From: Chitinophagaceae bacterium UBA4407
Lineage (GTDB): Bacteria; Bacteroidota; Bacteroidia; Chitinophagales; Chitinophagaceae
DNA length: 40,042 nucleotides
Reading direction: 5' to 3'
NCBI GenBank assembly: GCA_002390845.1
Contig: DGQT01000070.1
Coordinates: forward strand, 1-40,042
Shown here in pieces: positions 15,781 through 25,000 of this stretch (position 1 is the first letter of the stretch; each line of letters starts with the position of its first letter). The translations under genes and the position numbers were made by a program. The notes below the pieces were generated by a model, which was not told the origin of the DNA, did not search any database, and worked only from the letters and a program-made list of their open reading frames with translations.

Positions 15781-17400
15781 TTAATATCCGGGATTCTGGG
15801 TTAAGTTAGTGTTTGCGGATAAATTGGCTGAAGGAATGGCGAACAGATTATATTTACTGTCGACTGCTGTACCAGAAGATACACCACCTTTCCATGGCCA
15901 TAAATATGTGCCTGTAGTTAACAAGCCATATCTTATTAAATCTGTACGGCGATGGCCTTCCCAGTATAATTCCCTTCCTCTTTCATCCAATACGGTTTGA
16001 AGTGTGAGATCTAACGAAGACAACTTACCAACTTCGTCTGGGCCATAGCTATCGCCATAAGCCCTGTACCTGATTTTATTAAGATAACCCAACGCAGTAG
16101 CAGCATCGCCACCACCGCTACGCAAATAAGATTCTGCATAGATCAAATACATTTCTGACAAACGAAATATTGGAAAATCAACATCTGCAAATGTGTTTGT
16201 AACATCAGATGTTGCTCCGCCATCTGATCTGATGTTTACATATTTATTCACATGCAATCCATTGCTAAAATCGCTGATATCAGGTATGGCTATCTGGCTG
16301 GCTGAAGTGCCATATTTAGAAGTAGTAAATAGCGCTCTTGTATCAGTATTACCTGATAAGTCTGAAAATAAATTAGCCAGGCCCTGCGTTGCCCTGTATC
16401 CATTCCATCCGCCACCTACACCATAATCGTTGTGATCATCCCCAGCAGCAGCATGAACAAAAAAAGTTGTATTTCCATAAGACTGTGTACGAAGCCCGTC
16501 ACAGTTTACAGCATAAATTATTTCATCTTTCATTTTATCATTATCAGCCATAAACAATTTGTCGTATCCTGATTCTAACTGATAACCGGCATCAATAACC
16601 TTTTGCGCATAATTTAATGCATCACTATACCTTGCTGTACCTGTATATACTTCAGCGTTCAGATAAAGACGAGCAAGTAATGCCCAAGCAGCAGCCTGGT
16701 CAACCCTGCCATACTCTATTGTTTTTGCAGGTGCTAGGTCACCATCAATTGCTTTAAGTTCACCTTCTATATAAGCAAACAGGTCTGCCCTGTTTATTTC
16801 CTTAGGTAAAAAAGTACCAATTCCATCATCTTCAGTTATAAAAGTTGATTTGCCAAAAATATCCAGCATTACCCAATAATTAAATGCACGTAGAAAGCGA
16901 ACTTCTGCCCTTGATCTTTTAATATCATCAGCATCAGCCCCTGTTATATTACGCGAAGCCAGCTTATCATCTGTGGACTCTCTTAAGTACTCATTGCCGA
17001 TAGTGATATTATAAATCGGCCTTGCATACATGCCACGCAGAAAAGGATCTGAACTGCTCCATTTTAAATTATGAAAATCATGAATCGTCTGATCGTTCCA
17101 TGCAACAACGGCCTCATCTGTTGGCAGTTCTTCACAGTTAAAAAAGCCCCTGATAAAAGGTGATTGTGAACCTTCATCCAGGCCCTGTATATCGGAGCTG
17201 CCTGCGGGTCCGGTATTTCCGGTACTGGCCAGACCTCCGTATATTTTTGCAAGAACACTTTTATAACCATCCACCGTTGAATAAGCTGTTGCCGGTGTAA
17301 GATCATTTTGTGGCAGCAAGTCAAGCTTTTTTGCACAGGATGTTACAGTCAAAGCTGCAACACAGGCAATAATTATATTTTTTGTTACTATACTTTTCAT
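15781..17400 (-). CDS. susD: SusD-family glycan-capture lipoprotein
   Basis: A 539-aa RagB/SusD lipoprotein. The lipobox VTSC (Cys22) is followed by LDLLPQNDLTPATAYST, typical of SusD N-termini. The family's TPR-type helices are visible, for example RAEVRFLRAFNYWVMLDIFG (about 169-188) and QAAAWALLARLYLNAEVY (about 223-240). The C-terminal region holds FRLSEMYLIYAESYLR and ERGRELYWEGHRRTDLIRYG, the most conserved SusD blocks. It forms a hinged lid over SusC to deliver glycan. It is 22 bp after susC on the same strand, so co-transcribed. Confidence 0.95.
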   Translation of the reverse strand: MKSIVTKNIIIACVAALTVTSCAKKLDLLPQNDLTPATAYSTVDGYKSVLAKIYGGLASTGNTGPAGSSDIQGLDEGSQSPFIRGFFNCEELPTDEAVVAWNDQTIHDFHNLKWSSSDPFLRGMYARPIYNITIGNEYLRESTDDKLASRNITGADADDIKRSRAEVRFLRAFNYWVMLDIFGKSTFITEDDGIGTFLPKEINRADLFAYIEGELKAIDGDLAPAKTIEYGRVDQAAAWALLARLYLNAEVYTGTARYSDALNYAQKVIDAGYQLESGYDKLFMADNDKMKDEIIYAVNCDGLRTQSYGNTTFFVHAAAGDDHNDYGVGGGWNGYRATQGLANLFSDLSGNTDTRALFTTSKYGTSASQIAIPDISDFSNGLHVNKYVNIRSDGGATSDVTNTFADVDFPIFRLSEMYLIYAESYLRSGGGDAATALGYLNKIRYRAYGDSYGPDEVGKLSSLDLTLQTVLDERGRELYWEGHRRTDLIRYGLLTTGTYLWPWKGGVSSGTAVDSKYNLFAIPSANLSANTNLTQNPGY

Positions 17401-17422
17401 TTCGTTATAATTATTTTAATGA

Positions 17423-20395
17423 CTAAAAATCAAGATTTACTCCAATTGAATAAGTACGGGGCCGCGGATATATATTACCATCAACACCAGAATCACTTGC
17501 ATTTTCAGGATCAAGCCCCTTATATTTTGTAAATACAGCAACATTCTGAACACTAGCCGCTATTCTCATCCTTGCTTTATCATTAAATACTTTACCCACA
17601 TTGTAACCTAGGTTAATATTATCCAATCTCAGGAAAGAAGCGTTCTCAATGTAGTAATCAGAAAGGTATTGGTTATTTTGAAATCCCGTTTCCAGGTAAT
17701 TAACAGAGGCATTCCCAATAAAACTTAACGGGTTTTTTATTGCTCTTATTACGCCGGCGTTTGAATTATAATTATTATACAAATAATTCCCGAAGTAGCC
17801 GTGTGCAGATAGTCCAATGCTGAATTGTTTATAAGTTACCTGCGTATTGATTCCCAGTAAAACGTCGGGTGCAGGTTTCTTGTAATAATAGCGGTCGTTA
17901 TCGTTCACTATTCCATCCCTGTTTATATCTTCATACAATCCTTCAATTGGCCTTCCTGTTTTATCGTAGATCTGCTTGTAAACATTGAAAATGTAAGGTG
18001 CATACCCCACAGCAAATTTGCCAATATTATTACCAGTACCGCCTCCAATGCCGCTTACATCTATCCCTTTAAAATTAGGATCCTGGTTCTGCAGCAGGTT
18101 GGTAATTTTGGATTTATTATAAGTATAGTTAAAGCCCAGATCCCAGGTAAAATTTGCATTTCTAACAGGCGTAGTGTTCAATGTAAACTCAAAACCCTGT
18201 ACCTCCATATTTCCTACGTTAACGGTAAGCAAATTAACAAAATTAGCCCCAGGAGCAACAGGTACACTGCTTAGTAAATCTTTTGTTTTTTTGAAATAAT
18301 AGTCTGCCGATCCGGATATCCTGTTATTCAAAAATGTGAAATCCAATCCAACGTTTGAGGTGGTGGTGGTTTCCCATTTCAAATTGGCATCATAACCCTC
18401 AGGTCTCAGGTAACTGTAAAAAGCATCTCCAAACTGGTACTGAGCACCCGCATTGGTGCTGCGTGTATATCGGGGCAGATAAGAATAATAACCAATTCCA
18501 TCCTGCTGACCAGTTATACCCCAACCCAGGCGTAATTTTAAATCATTAATAAAATTAACTCCTTTAAAAAATTCTTCTTTCAGTTTCCATGCTGCTGCAA
18601 AAGAAGGAAAATAACCTACGCGGTTTTCCTTTGAAAATTTAGAACTCGCATCCCTTCTAAGTGAAGCTGTTAAAAGGTATTTGTTTGCAACTGTGAAATT
18701 CAATCTTGTAAAATAAGATTCAAGTCGGTACTCAGGTTTATCCGTTGCATAAATCGGGGTAGAATTCGGAATGGTGTCTCCATCCTGTCCAAAAGCCGCA
18801 AAATTCTTAACCTCAGTTACAAAATCCTGGTAACTGTGACCAACCAATAAATCGAATTTGCTGTTAATACCTTTTAAGTCTTTGGTATAAAAAAGCGAGA
18901 TATCAGCCAATGTATTTTTCTTTTTCTGCTCATAATGTGCAAAATATCCAGCAGTTTTATAATTTGTTGCAGCGGTAGAATCTGTATTATCATCACCACT
19001 TCCGCTGGCGTTATCAATACCTAAGTTTACTAAAACATGCAGGTCGGGAAGAAAATGAAGCTTATAATCCAGTTGTATATTTCCGATAATCCTGTTAACA
19101 TCAGAAGTATTATCCCTAATGTAAAGTAACCCGAGTGGGTTGCGGGTTGCAAGATCAATTGGCTTGCTGTCAGCCTGTAGCCATTCATAATATCCGCCAT
19201 ATTTATTTTCTGCATAAACAGGCTGGGTAGGGTCAAAAGAAACTGCAGAACCAATGGCACCTTCATTTGCAAAACGGTTGCTTGTTTTACTTGCTTTAAT
19301 ATTCAGGTTAACCAATAAATGATCATTAAAAAACTTGGGAGATAAATTTAAAGCAGATGACAGGCGGTCAAACTTATTTGTCTTTAAAACGCCCCCCTGG
19401 TTCAAATAACCAACTGATAAACGAAATGGTAATTTCTTAGTAATGCTTCCGCTGGCGCTTATATTATTATCGTAAGCCCCGGCTGTTTGATATATTTCTT
19501 TTTGCCAATCTGTATTGGCATCACCCAACAGGTCTTTATAGGTATTATTCCCGGTAGCTGCTGCATCGTCTGTAATAATATTTTTCAACTGGTTTGCTGA
19601 AAGTACGTCTACATAATCCGCAACAACCCCCGCCGATGCCTGTGTATTAAAATTAAATTTAACCTTACCGGCAATGCCTTTTTTGGTAGTAATAATTAAT
19701 ACACCGTTAGAAGCCCTTGAACCGTACAAAGCAGTAGCAGATGCATCTTTCAAAACACTCATCGATTCAATGTCATTCGGATTAATGGTATTCAAATAAT
19801 TGGCCGAACCTGCAATACCGTTACTTTCAACAGGTACTCCGTCAATTACAATTAAAGGATCGTTGCTTGCATTTAATGAAGCCCCTCCGCGAATTCGTAT
19901 TTTACTTCCGCCGCCTGCAGATCCTCCACCCGATGTAATCTGCAATCCTGCCACTTTACCCTGCAATAGCTGCTCAGAAGAAGCAATATTTCCTTTCTGA
20001 AAATCTTTTGCAGAAATAGCTGTTACCGAGCCAGTCAAATCACTTTTTCTACGGGTTCCGTAAGCAACCACCACTACATCATTTAAAGGTGTTACAGTTG
20101 CTGTAAGCAATACATTAATATCGCTGTTTGTAATCGCCACTTCCTGCAACGTGTACCCGATATAAGATACCACAAGGGTTGTTGCAGATGAAGGTGCATT
20201 TAATTTAAACGTGCCATCTGTAGCAGTCTGGGTACCTATTTTGGTTCCCTTTACTAATACAGATACACCGGCAATAGCCCGCCCGTCTTTAGAGTCTGTA
20301 ACCTTACCGGCTACAAGCCTTTCCTGCGCTAAAGCCAATTGGCTTATTAGCACCAGTGGAAGCGCAAGCATCATAAACAATCGTTTCGGGTTCAT
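17423..20395 (-). CDS. susC: SusC-family TonB-dependent outer-membrane transporter
   Basis: A 990-aa TonB-linked porin. Signal peptide about 1-23, then a carboxypeptidase-D-like domain (about 27-105: VAGKVTDSKDGRAIAGVSV... YIGYTLQEV). A TonB-box-like stretch DVVVVAYGTRRKSDLTGSV follows at about 105-125, and the plug carries the SusC signatures IRIRGGASLNASNDPLIVID and SVLKDASATALYGSRASNGV. A 22-strand barrel region ends with YPRPRTYSIGVNLDF. It imports oligosaccharides passed on by SusD, powered by TonB-ExbBD. First gene of the operon; operator-like dyads lie about 230-270 bp upstream. No anti-sigma-type N-terminal (STN) domain is present, so regulation is probably not by that route. Confidence 0.95.
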   Translation of the reverse strand: MNPKRLFMMLALPLVLISQLALAQERLVAGKVTDSKDGRAIAGVSVLVKGTKIGTQTATDGTFKLNAPSSATTLVVSYIGYTLQEVAITNSDINVLLTATVTPLNDVVVVAYGTRRKSDLTGSVTAISAKDFQKGNIASSEQLLQGKVAGLQITSGGGSAGGGSKIRIRGGASLNASNDPLIVIDGVPVESNGIAGSANYLNTINPNDIESMSVLKDASATALYGSRASNGVLIITTKKGIAGKVKFNFNTQASAGVVADYVDVLSANQLKNIITDDAAATGNNTYKDLLGDANTDWQKEIYQTAGAYDNNISASGSITKKLPFRLSVGYLNQGGVLKTNKFDRLSSALNLSPKFFNDHLLVNLNIKASKTSNRFANEGAIGSAVSFDPTQPVYAENKYGGYYEWLQADSKPIDLATRNPLGLLYIRDNTSDVNRIIGNIQLDYKLHFLPDLHVLVNLGIDNASGSGDDNTDSTAATNYKTAGYFAHYEQKKKNTLADISLFYTKDLKGINSKFDLLVGHSYQDFVTEVKNFAAFGQDGDTIPNSTPIYATDKPEYRLESYFTRLNFTVANKYLLTASLRRDASSKFSKENRVGYFPSFAAAWKLKEEFFKGVNFINDLKLRLGWGITGQQDGIGYYSYLPRYTRSTNAGAQYQFGDAFYSYLRPEGYDANLKWETTTTSNVGLDFTFLNNRISGSADYYFKKTKDLLSSVPVAPGANFVNLLTVNVGNMEVQGFEFTLNTTPVRNANFTWDLGFNYTYNKSKITNLLQNQDPNFKGIDVSGIGGGTGNNIGKFAVGYAPYIFNVYKQIYDKTGRPIEGLYEDINRDGIVNDNDRYYYKKPAPDVLLGINTQVTYKQFSIGLSAHGYFGNYLYNNYNSNAGVIRAIKNPLSFIGNASVNYLETGFQNNQYLSDYYIENASFLRLDNINLGYNVGKVFNDKARMRIAASVQNVAVFTKYKGLDPENASDSGVDGNIYPRPRTYSIGVNLDF

Positions 20396-20620
20396 AATGA
20401 TAGATTTACTGGTTTGTTTTGTAAAATTTAATAAATAGATTTTCTATGGAAATAAGTAAATAAAAAACCTGGAAATTTAAAAAATCGGGGCGCTTTTGTT
20501 TTGAAAGTACTTTTATAATAAAAGCAGCAGCAAACGGCTTTAATGGCAGTTCAGCAATATTATTCTTTGCTTTTTTGCAGTTAGTTCCCATAATGCAGGC
20601 AATCGCTTTAGTTAGTTAAG

Positions 20621-20667
20621 GTGTATTTAATACACATTAATCAGCAAATATGTGTATTTTTTACACA
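20621..20667. promoter_or_regulatory. Tandem operator-like dyads upstream of susC
   Basis: Two perfect dyads of the same form GTGTA-N5-TACAC: 20621-20635 (spacer TTTAA) and 20652-20666 (spacer TTTTT; a flanking T/A pair extends it). The centres are 31 bp apart, about three helical turns. This is the geometry expected of a dimeric repressor or activator binding side by side on one DNA face. The nearest target is susC; no regulator gene is adjacent. Confidence 0.55.
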
Positions 20668-20727
20668 ACAGAAAAAAATATTTATTTTACCACATTTTGT
20701 TAATACAAAAAACAGGTTTACTGAATT

Positions 20728-20735
20728 CAAAGTTA
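20728..20735 (-). promoter_or_regulatory. Possible -7 box for the sus-like operon
   Basis: CAAAGTTA on the plus strand is TAACTTTG on the coding strand, a match to the Bacteroidota TAnnTTTG box. The nearest upstream TTG (20762-20764) is 26 bp away, longer than the usual spacing of about 19-23. If used, the dyads at 20621-20667 would lie in the transcribed leader. Weak evidence. Confidence 0.25.
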
Positions 20736-20872
20736 AACAGAAGGTGGTGTAGCCAGGTAGTCAACGGCACTAATATCACAAAGACAAGAAACTCAGGTTA
20801 ACCGCTGCAATTATATTTTCAATTTCACTTTCTAGCGAATTATCCTTTTTTGCAAATCGTTAAAGGCTTGGA

Positions 20873-20945
20873 ATTATTTTTTGAGCCAGGCTATTCTGCA
20901 TAAATGATTCTTCGCTTGCCACGCTCGTTTCACAGTTCCGTTTTC
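20873..20945 (+). repeat. B-type repeat (left end of an empty pair)
   Basis: The outer end TTATTTTTTGAGCCAGGC is that of the main family, but the core is of the B form: TTCGCTTGCCACGCTCGTTT and CACAGTTCCG, matching the copy at 35010. It faces the A-type copy at 21102. Confidence 0.7.
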
Positions 20946-21034
20946 ATGGCTACATTTAAGCGAAGTATTACAGTCGGCTAAATCTGTTAAATCCTGCAGC
21001 ATGCATGTTTTGAACACAGATAAACAGATATAAA

Positions 21035-21084
21035 AAACAAAAAGCGTAAGTAAACCAGTACTGGTTTACTTACGCTTTTTGTTT
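21035..21084. repeat. 50-bp perfect palindrome
   Basis: Each 25-base arm is the exact reverse complement of the other, with no spacer, centred on CCAGT|ACTGG (between 21059 and 21060). The arms end in AAACAAAAAGCG / CGCTTTTTGTTT. As RNA it would be a very stable terminator-like hairpin for either strand. It lies inside the empty repeat pair and about 100 bp beyond the stop of the S74/T9SS gene. Confidence 0.9.
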
Positions 21085-21101
21085 GTCCCCCTCACATTCT
21101 G

Positions 21102-21168
21102 CAGTACAAGTGTGCGACGCAAGAATGCTTCATTATTATTCAAAAACCCGGCCCATAAAATGTATTTA
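21102..21168 (-). repeat. Interspersed repeat copy 9 (right end of an empty pair)
   Basis: On the minus strand: outer AAATACATTTTATGGGCCGGG, ATGAAGCATTC, core TTGCGTCGCACACTTGTAC. The outer end stops about 20 bp from the S74/T9SS gene's stop codon. Confidence 0.85.
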
Positions 21169-21186
21169 CTTCCGAACTGTAAAATT

Positions 21187-23604
21187 TTAGCGGGCTATGA
21201 TCATTTGTTTACTGCCTGCAATTTTACCATCTATAAAAAGGCTATAACTGTAGGCACCGGCCGCTATTGTTGATGCTTCTACATTTACAGAACCTTTTCC
21301 TGAACCGCTAAGATTTACCTGCTTAATTGTTTTACCGTTGTTATCGATGATCACAATTTTTGCAGTTGTAAATTTTTGTGGCAATGTGTAATTAATTCTT
21401 GTAGCGTTTGAAAAAGGGTTTGGAATATTCTGATCCAGCGCAGCACCTGTAAGTGTTACTGTTGTTGCCTGGCTTACACCTTCTGTAACAGTGCTAACCT
21501 GCTGGCCTGCTGCAAGTTTATTTACAAGCTGCGTAAGTGCTTCTATCTTTATATTCTGTTCTGCAATTGCAGATTTCTGGTTTTCTATTGTTTTATCCTG
21601 CTCCTGCATTGCCTTGATCATTACAGGAATCAGTTCTGTATAATTAACAGCTTTAACATCTATCGACTCGCTTTCTGCACGAACCGGTTTTACTACTTTA
21701 CCATTTTCGTATTTAACAGAAGGCGTTGTTGCATCCCTTGTTTCAAAGGCCTCTTCTTTAACCAGGCCGGGTAATACTTTTTCAAGGTCCTGGGCTATCA
21801 GGCCATAATGCGTACCCTTTGGTAAATTCATTTTTGCAAAATTGCCATCGTTCCTGAATTCATAATTTTTAGGTTGCAGGCGGTTAATAATATCCATCGC
21901 ATTGCCAAAATCTTTTATATTCTTTTTCAGTTTAGCGTCAGAACTTTGGAAAATACCTGTTGCATAAACATCGCCATTAAAGTAACCACTATACCAGCCC
22001 GAACCACTGGAAACATAAAGGCCCCTGTAATTATTCGATACAAATTTGCCTGCATAGGCGCCGAATGTGCTTGATCCGGAAGTTACACCGTATACGCCAA
22101 CGCCGTCTGTGCTGTTTCCGTAAACACCGATTCCTTCACCACCGCTATACCCATACACACCTGCAAACCCATCGGTTGTTGATCCGGTTGTACCAAAGCC
22201 AAAACTGCTATAGCCTTTAACGCCATCACCACCTGCACCATCTGAACCATACACACCTGCGCCATAATAAGCATAGCCATATACACCGGTGCCGGCATAA
22301 TCACTAATACCCTCAATAGCTTTCATACTTGAGTGCGAATGTGCCTGTATAATAGAACCTGTTGCATCAGTATTTGTATTTTCAACATAAATAGACTGGT
22401 TATTACCGGTTTTTACATTATAAAATGCATACTTATCGCCCGGGTCTGTTACATTAATACCATTATAGCTTGAAGAAGCATTTACATTAAGGGCATAAGC
22501 AGAATTGTTGTAACCCCGTGCACCAACGGTGCCATCGGTTGCCGCATACAATGCAGGAATTGCGGAACCATTCTGGTTGCCCAGCCATGTGGGGCCACCC
22601 CAATAATTCAGGAATAAAGTTGAACCGGCACCATTATTTCTTGCCTGAATTTCATTGTTATCAATCGATACGTTGTAACTGGCAATATCGCCTGAAACTA
22701 TATTTCCCGGTGCGGAAAGCGATGTAGTACCTCCGCCATTTACATGCAGTTTTGTAATGGGCGCTGTAACACCGATACCTACATTTCCTGTACTTGTTAC
22801 ACGCATACGTTCAGCATTGCTTGTTCTTGTAACAAAATCAATTGCATCGGTTGTACCAATAAAATTTGTTGCTGCTGAAGTGCCGCTATTGCCAATCGTT
22901 TTCCATAAGTTGGCTGCATTAACCGTAAAGGAAGGATAGCTGCCAGAAATGGTAATACCATTGGTGCCTGCCAAAGAAACCACCTGGTCTGGTGCTGTAT
23001 TATTAAAGGTGCTGCCAACAAGGCTTAAACCAGTACCCGCAAAATAAGGTGTGTTGTTATCTACTTTCCATGTAAGGTTACCAGCGCCATCGGTTTTTAA
23101 AACCTGGTTCACTGTTCCGTCTGTTGCAGGCAATGTATAAGCCCCCACTTTTAATGAACCTGAAAAATTACCTGCACCTGTTGCAGCATTGATTGAGAAT
23201 ATTGAAGTTGCCGCTGTATTCCTGAATTCATACTGGCCAAGTGCGGTATTAAAAAACAATCCTGAGTTTGGACTTGCGGCCAACTGAAATGCATACTTGT
23301 TGTTACCAACCTGGTAAGCGGCTGTGCCATTGAATTTTAATTTGCCTGTACCATCAATACTTACATAGTTGGCAGTACCCCCAAAACGCCATTCGCCTGT
23401 AGCGCCTATAACCCTGCCACGCTCTGCTGCATTGGTTCTTATTACCAGGTCATTGGCATCGGAAGTGCCGAGATAGTTTGTAGCGGCAGCTATTCCTGCA
23501 TTGCCCGCTATGTTCCATGATTGTGCGTTGATCTTACCGTAAGTACAGGTTAACAATAAAGCCATACATAAAGCGGCTTTAGAAAAGAGTCGATTTGTTT
23601 TCAT
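21187..23604 (-). CDS. Surface fibre with S74 chaperone domain and T9SS sorting signal
   Basis: An 805-aa exported protein. Signal peptide about 1-27. A long Asn/Thr/Gly-rich repetitive beta region (about 30-540) resembles phage tail fibres and trimeric adhesins. It includes two GNSG/AGNAGIAAATN-type segments and a run of short GVYG-Y/N repeats around 425-515. At about 552 begins an S74 intramolecular chaperone (SSDAKLKKNIKDF..., then GLIAQDLEKVLPGLV and VNYTELIPVMIKAMQEQDKT), followed by a coiled coil. The last 80 residues (LDQNIPNPFSNATRINYTLP... GAYSYSLFIDGKIAGSKQMII) are a type A T9SS C-terminal signal. It is probably a trimeric surface-anchored fibre. Monocistronic. Confidence 0.88.
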   Translation of the reverse strand: MKTNRLFSKAALCMALLLTCTYGKINAQSWNIAGNAGIAAATNYLGTSDANDLVIRTNAAERGRVIGATGEWRFGGTANYVSIDGTGKLKFNGTAAYQVGNNKYAFQLAASPNSGLFFNTALGQYEFRNTAATSIFSINAATGAGNFSGSLKVGAYTLPATDGTVNQVLKTDGAGNLTWKVDNNTPYFAGTGLSLVGSTFNNTAPDQVVSLAGTNGITISGSYPSFTVNAANLWKTIGNSGTSAATNFIGTTDAIDFVTRTSNAERMRVTSTGNVGIGVTAPITKLHVNGGGTTSLSAPGNIVSGDIASYNVSIDNNEIQARNNGAGSTLFLNYWGGPTWLGNQNGSAIPALYAATDGTVGARGYNNSAYALNVNASSSYNGINVTDPGDKYAFYNVKTGNNQSIYVENTNTDATGSIIQAHSHSSMKAIEGISDYAGTGVYGYAYYGAGVYGSDGAGGDGVKGYSSFGFGTTGSTTDGFAGVYGYSGGEGIGVYGNSTDGVGVYGVTSGSSTFGAYAGKFVSNNYRGLYVSSGSGWYSGYFNGDVYATGIFQSSDAKLKKNIKDFGNAMDIINRLQPKNYEFRNDGNFAKMNLPKGTHYGLIAQDLEKVLPGLVKEEAFETRDATTPSVKYENGKVVKPVRAESESIDVKAVNYTELIPVMIKAMQEQDKTIENQKSAIAEQNIKIEALTQLVNKLAAGQQVSTVTEGVSQATTVTLTGAALDQNIPNPFSNATRINYTLPQKFTTAKIVIIDNNGKTIKQVNLSGSGKGSVNVEASTIAAGAYSYSLFIDGKIAGSKQMIIAR

Positions 23605-23770
23605 TGTTTTATTTTTTATTTGAATAATTGAAAAGCAGCATTTCTTCAGACAGAAATTTTATTAAAGCAATTGCTGGTTTATTGGCATCAGCAATACTTA
23701 GACGATGCTATTTTAACGGGGGAAACAATTATTCAAAAAAAATTAAAGGCGGGTTGCAACTATAGTTTTA

Positions 23771-23902
23771 ATATTTATGAGCCGGGCTGACGTATTTTAA
23801 TGAAGCTTTAGTTGCGTCGCACACTTGTACGTTCGGAACAGTGGTGAGCGGAGCCGAACCATGAGCTTTTATTTTAGCAAAGATTGAAGTGAAGGTTGTT
23901 GG
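23771..23902 (+). repeat. Interspersed repeat copy 10 (left end of pair with 25001)
   Basis: Outer AATATTTATGAGCCGGGC, ATGAAGCTTTAG, core TTGCGTCGCACACTTGTAC, then a longer inner part containing a GTTCGG / CCGAAC hairpin and GAGCTTTTATTTTAGCAAAG. Positions 23812-23902 recur inverted at 30892-30982 with one mismatch in 91 bp. Confidence 0.9.
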
Positions 23903-23915
23903 CGTGGACGCCAAC
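23898..23915. repeat. Short hairpin at the inner edge of copy 10
   Basis: GTTGGCGT-GG-ACGCCAAC, a perfect 8-bp stem directly after the repeat and 65 bp beyond the alpha/beta hydrolase stop. There is no T-run, so it is unlikely to be a standard terminator. Confidence 0.5.
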
Positions 23916-23979
23916 GACTGCGAAAATGTCCAGCCACCATATTGCCAAACTACCTGTTGTGTACAGGCTTGTAGAAACG

Positions 23980-24813
23980 TCAATTTTTAAAGAAGTCAAT
24001 CGCAATCTCACTGATAAGGGCTGGTCTTTCATGAAAAACACGGTGAGAGGTATTAGGCAAAACACAAAACTGGCTTCCTTTAATTAAGTTATGCATTTCG
24101 ATTCCATGCTCCAGTGTTACTATATCACGGTCACCAAGAACAACCATAACAGGGATTTCAATAGATTCTAAAACAGTTGCGGGAAAATATATTTTCTTAC
24201 TCCACATTACATTTATGTCAATAAAAAATTTTTTCCAATTACGTCCCGGATAAAGACTGCGATACTTATCTAATTCCTCTTTATCTATTTCTTCAAAGTC
24301 AGGACTATTAATCATCTTTCTAAAATCAGTGGTATCATTGAGCATTGAGGGAATGCCACTCAGCGTATAGTTCGCCCCACTAACCAGTACTTTTTTTATT
24401 TTGTCAGGTCTTTTGTTTGCCAAAATTAATGCTGTATTTCCTCCATCGCTCCAGCCAATAACATATGCACTATCTAATTTTAATAAGTCAATCAATTTAG
24501 AAATGTAATCAGCTAAAAGCTGATAACTCATACTGTCTGCTAACTGCGACCTTCCTTGCCCGGGCATGTCAGGTGCAATAACACGGAATTTTTTTGAAAG
24601 AGCAGGGATACACAATGAAAAATCCTCAATACTGCCCATACCGCCTTCCAGTAATATCAAAGGGATTCCTTTCCCATATTCCTCGTAATAAATTTTAGTA
24701 TTAAAAATTGACAAGTATTTCCCGTTATTAGAGCCATATTTTATTTTCTGTTGTCCATACACAAGTCCGGTTAGAACGAAAGAAATAATAATTATAATGC
24801 TTGATTTTTTCAT
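23980..24813 (-). CDS. Exported alpha/beta hydrolase
   Basis: A 277-aa alpha/beta-hydrolase-fold enzyme with a signal peptide (about 1-20, TGLVYGQ). The oxyanion-side motif LILLEGGMGS (about 52-61), the nucleophile elbow VIGWSDGGN (Ser122), the acid in VVLGDRDIVT and the catalytic His in NTSHRVFHE near the C-terminus complete the triad. The closest general group is the esterase, lactonase or proline-iminopeptidase-like hydrolases; the substrate is unknown. It is the only gene inside repeat pair 23771/25106, and its ends lie 78 and about 190 bp from the two repeats. The flanking genes are envelope proteins outside the pair. Confidence 0.85.
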   Translation of the reverse strand: MKKSSIIIIISFVLTGLVYGQQKIKYGSNNGKYLSIFNTKIYYEEYGKGIPLILLEGGMGSIEDFSLCIPALSKKFRVIAPDMPGQGRSQLADSMSYQLLADYISKLIDLLKLDSAYVIGWSDGGNTALILANKRPDKIKKVLVSGANYTLSGIPSMLNDTTDFRKMINSPDFEEIDKEELDKYRSLYPGRNWKKFFIDINVMWSKKIYFPATVLESIEIPVMVVLGDRDIVTLEHGIEMHNLIKGSQFCVLPNTSHRVFHERPALISEIAIDFFKN

Positions 24814-25000
24814 GTCGGGAGTTAATTATTCAATTGTAACTTGTCGTAATAGAGTACTGTCGGACAGTTTGTATACAACCTGTAAATTGACGTTATTATA
24901 TGATATTTCCAAAAAAACACCTATTGATTTTCAAGTAACTAACGTTATCCATTTTCAATAATCGTTAGAACAATCCACCCATGCATATAATGCTTTTCTA

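Noticed and set aside
20406..20591. 61-aa frame upstream of susC
   Set aside because: AT-rich leader DNA with Lys/Ile/Phe-biased composition and no family; more likely the untranslated leader.
23768..23983. 71-aa minus-strand frame upstream of the S74 gene
   Set aside because: It covers repeat copy 10 and includes the repeat-derived MCDATKAS peptide.
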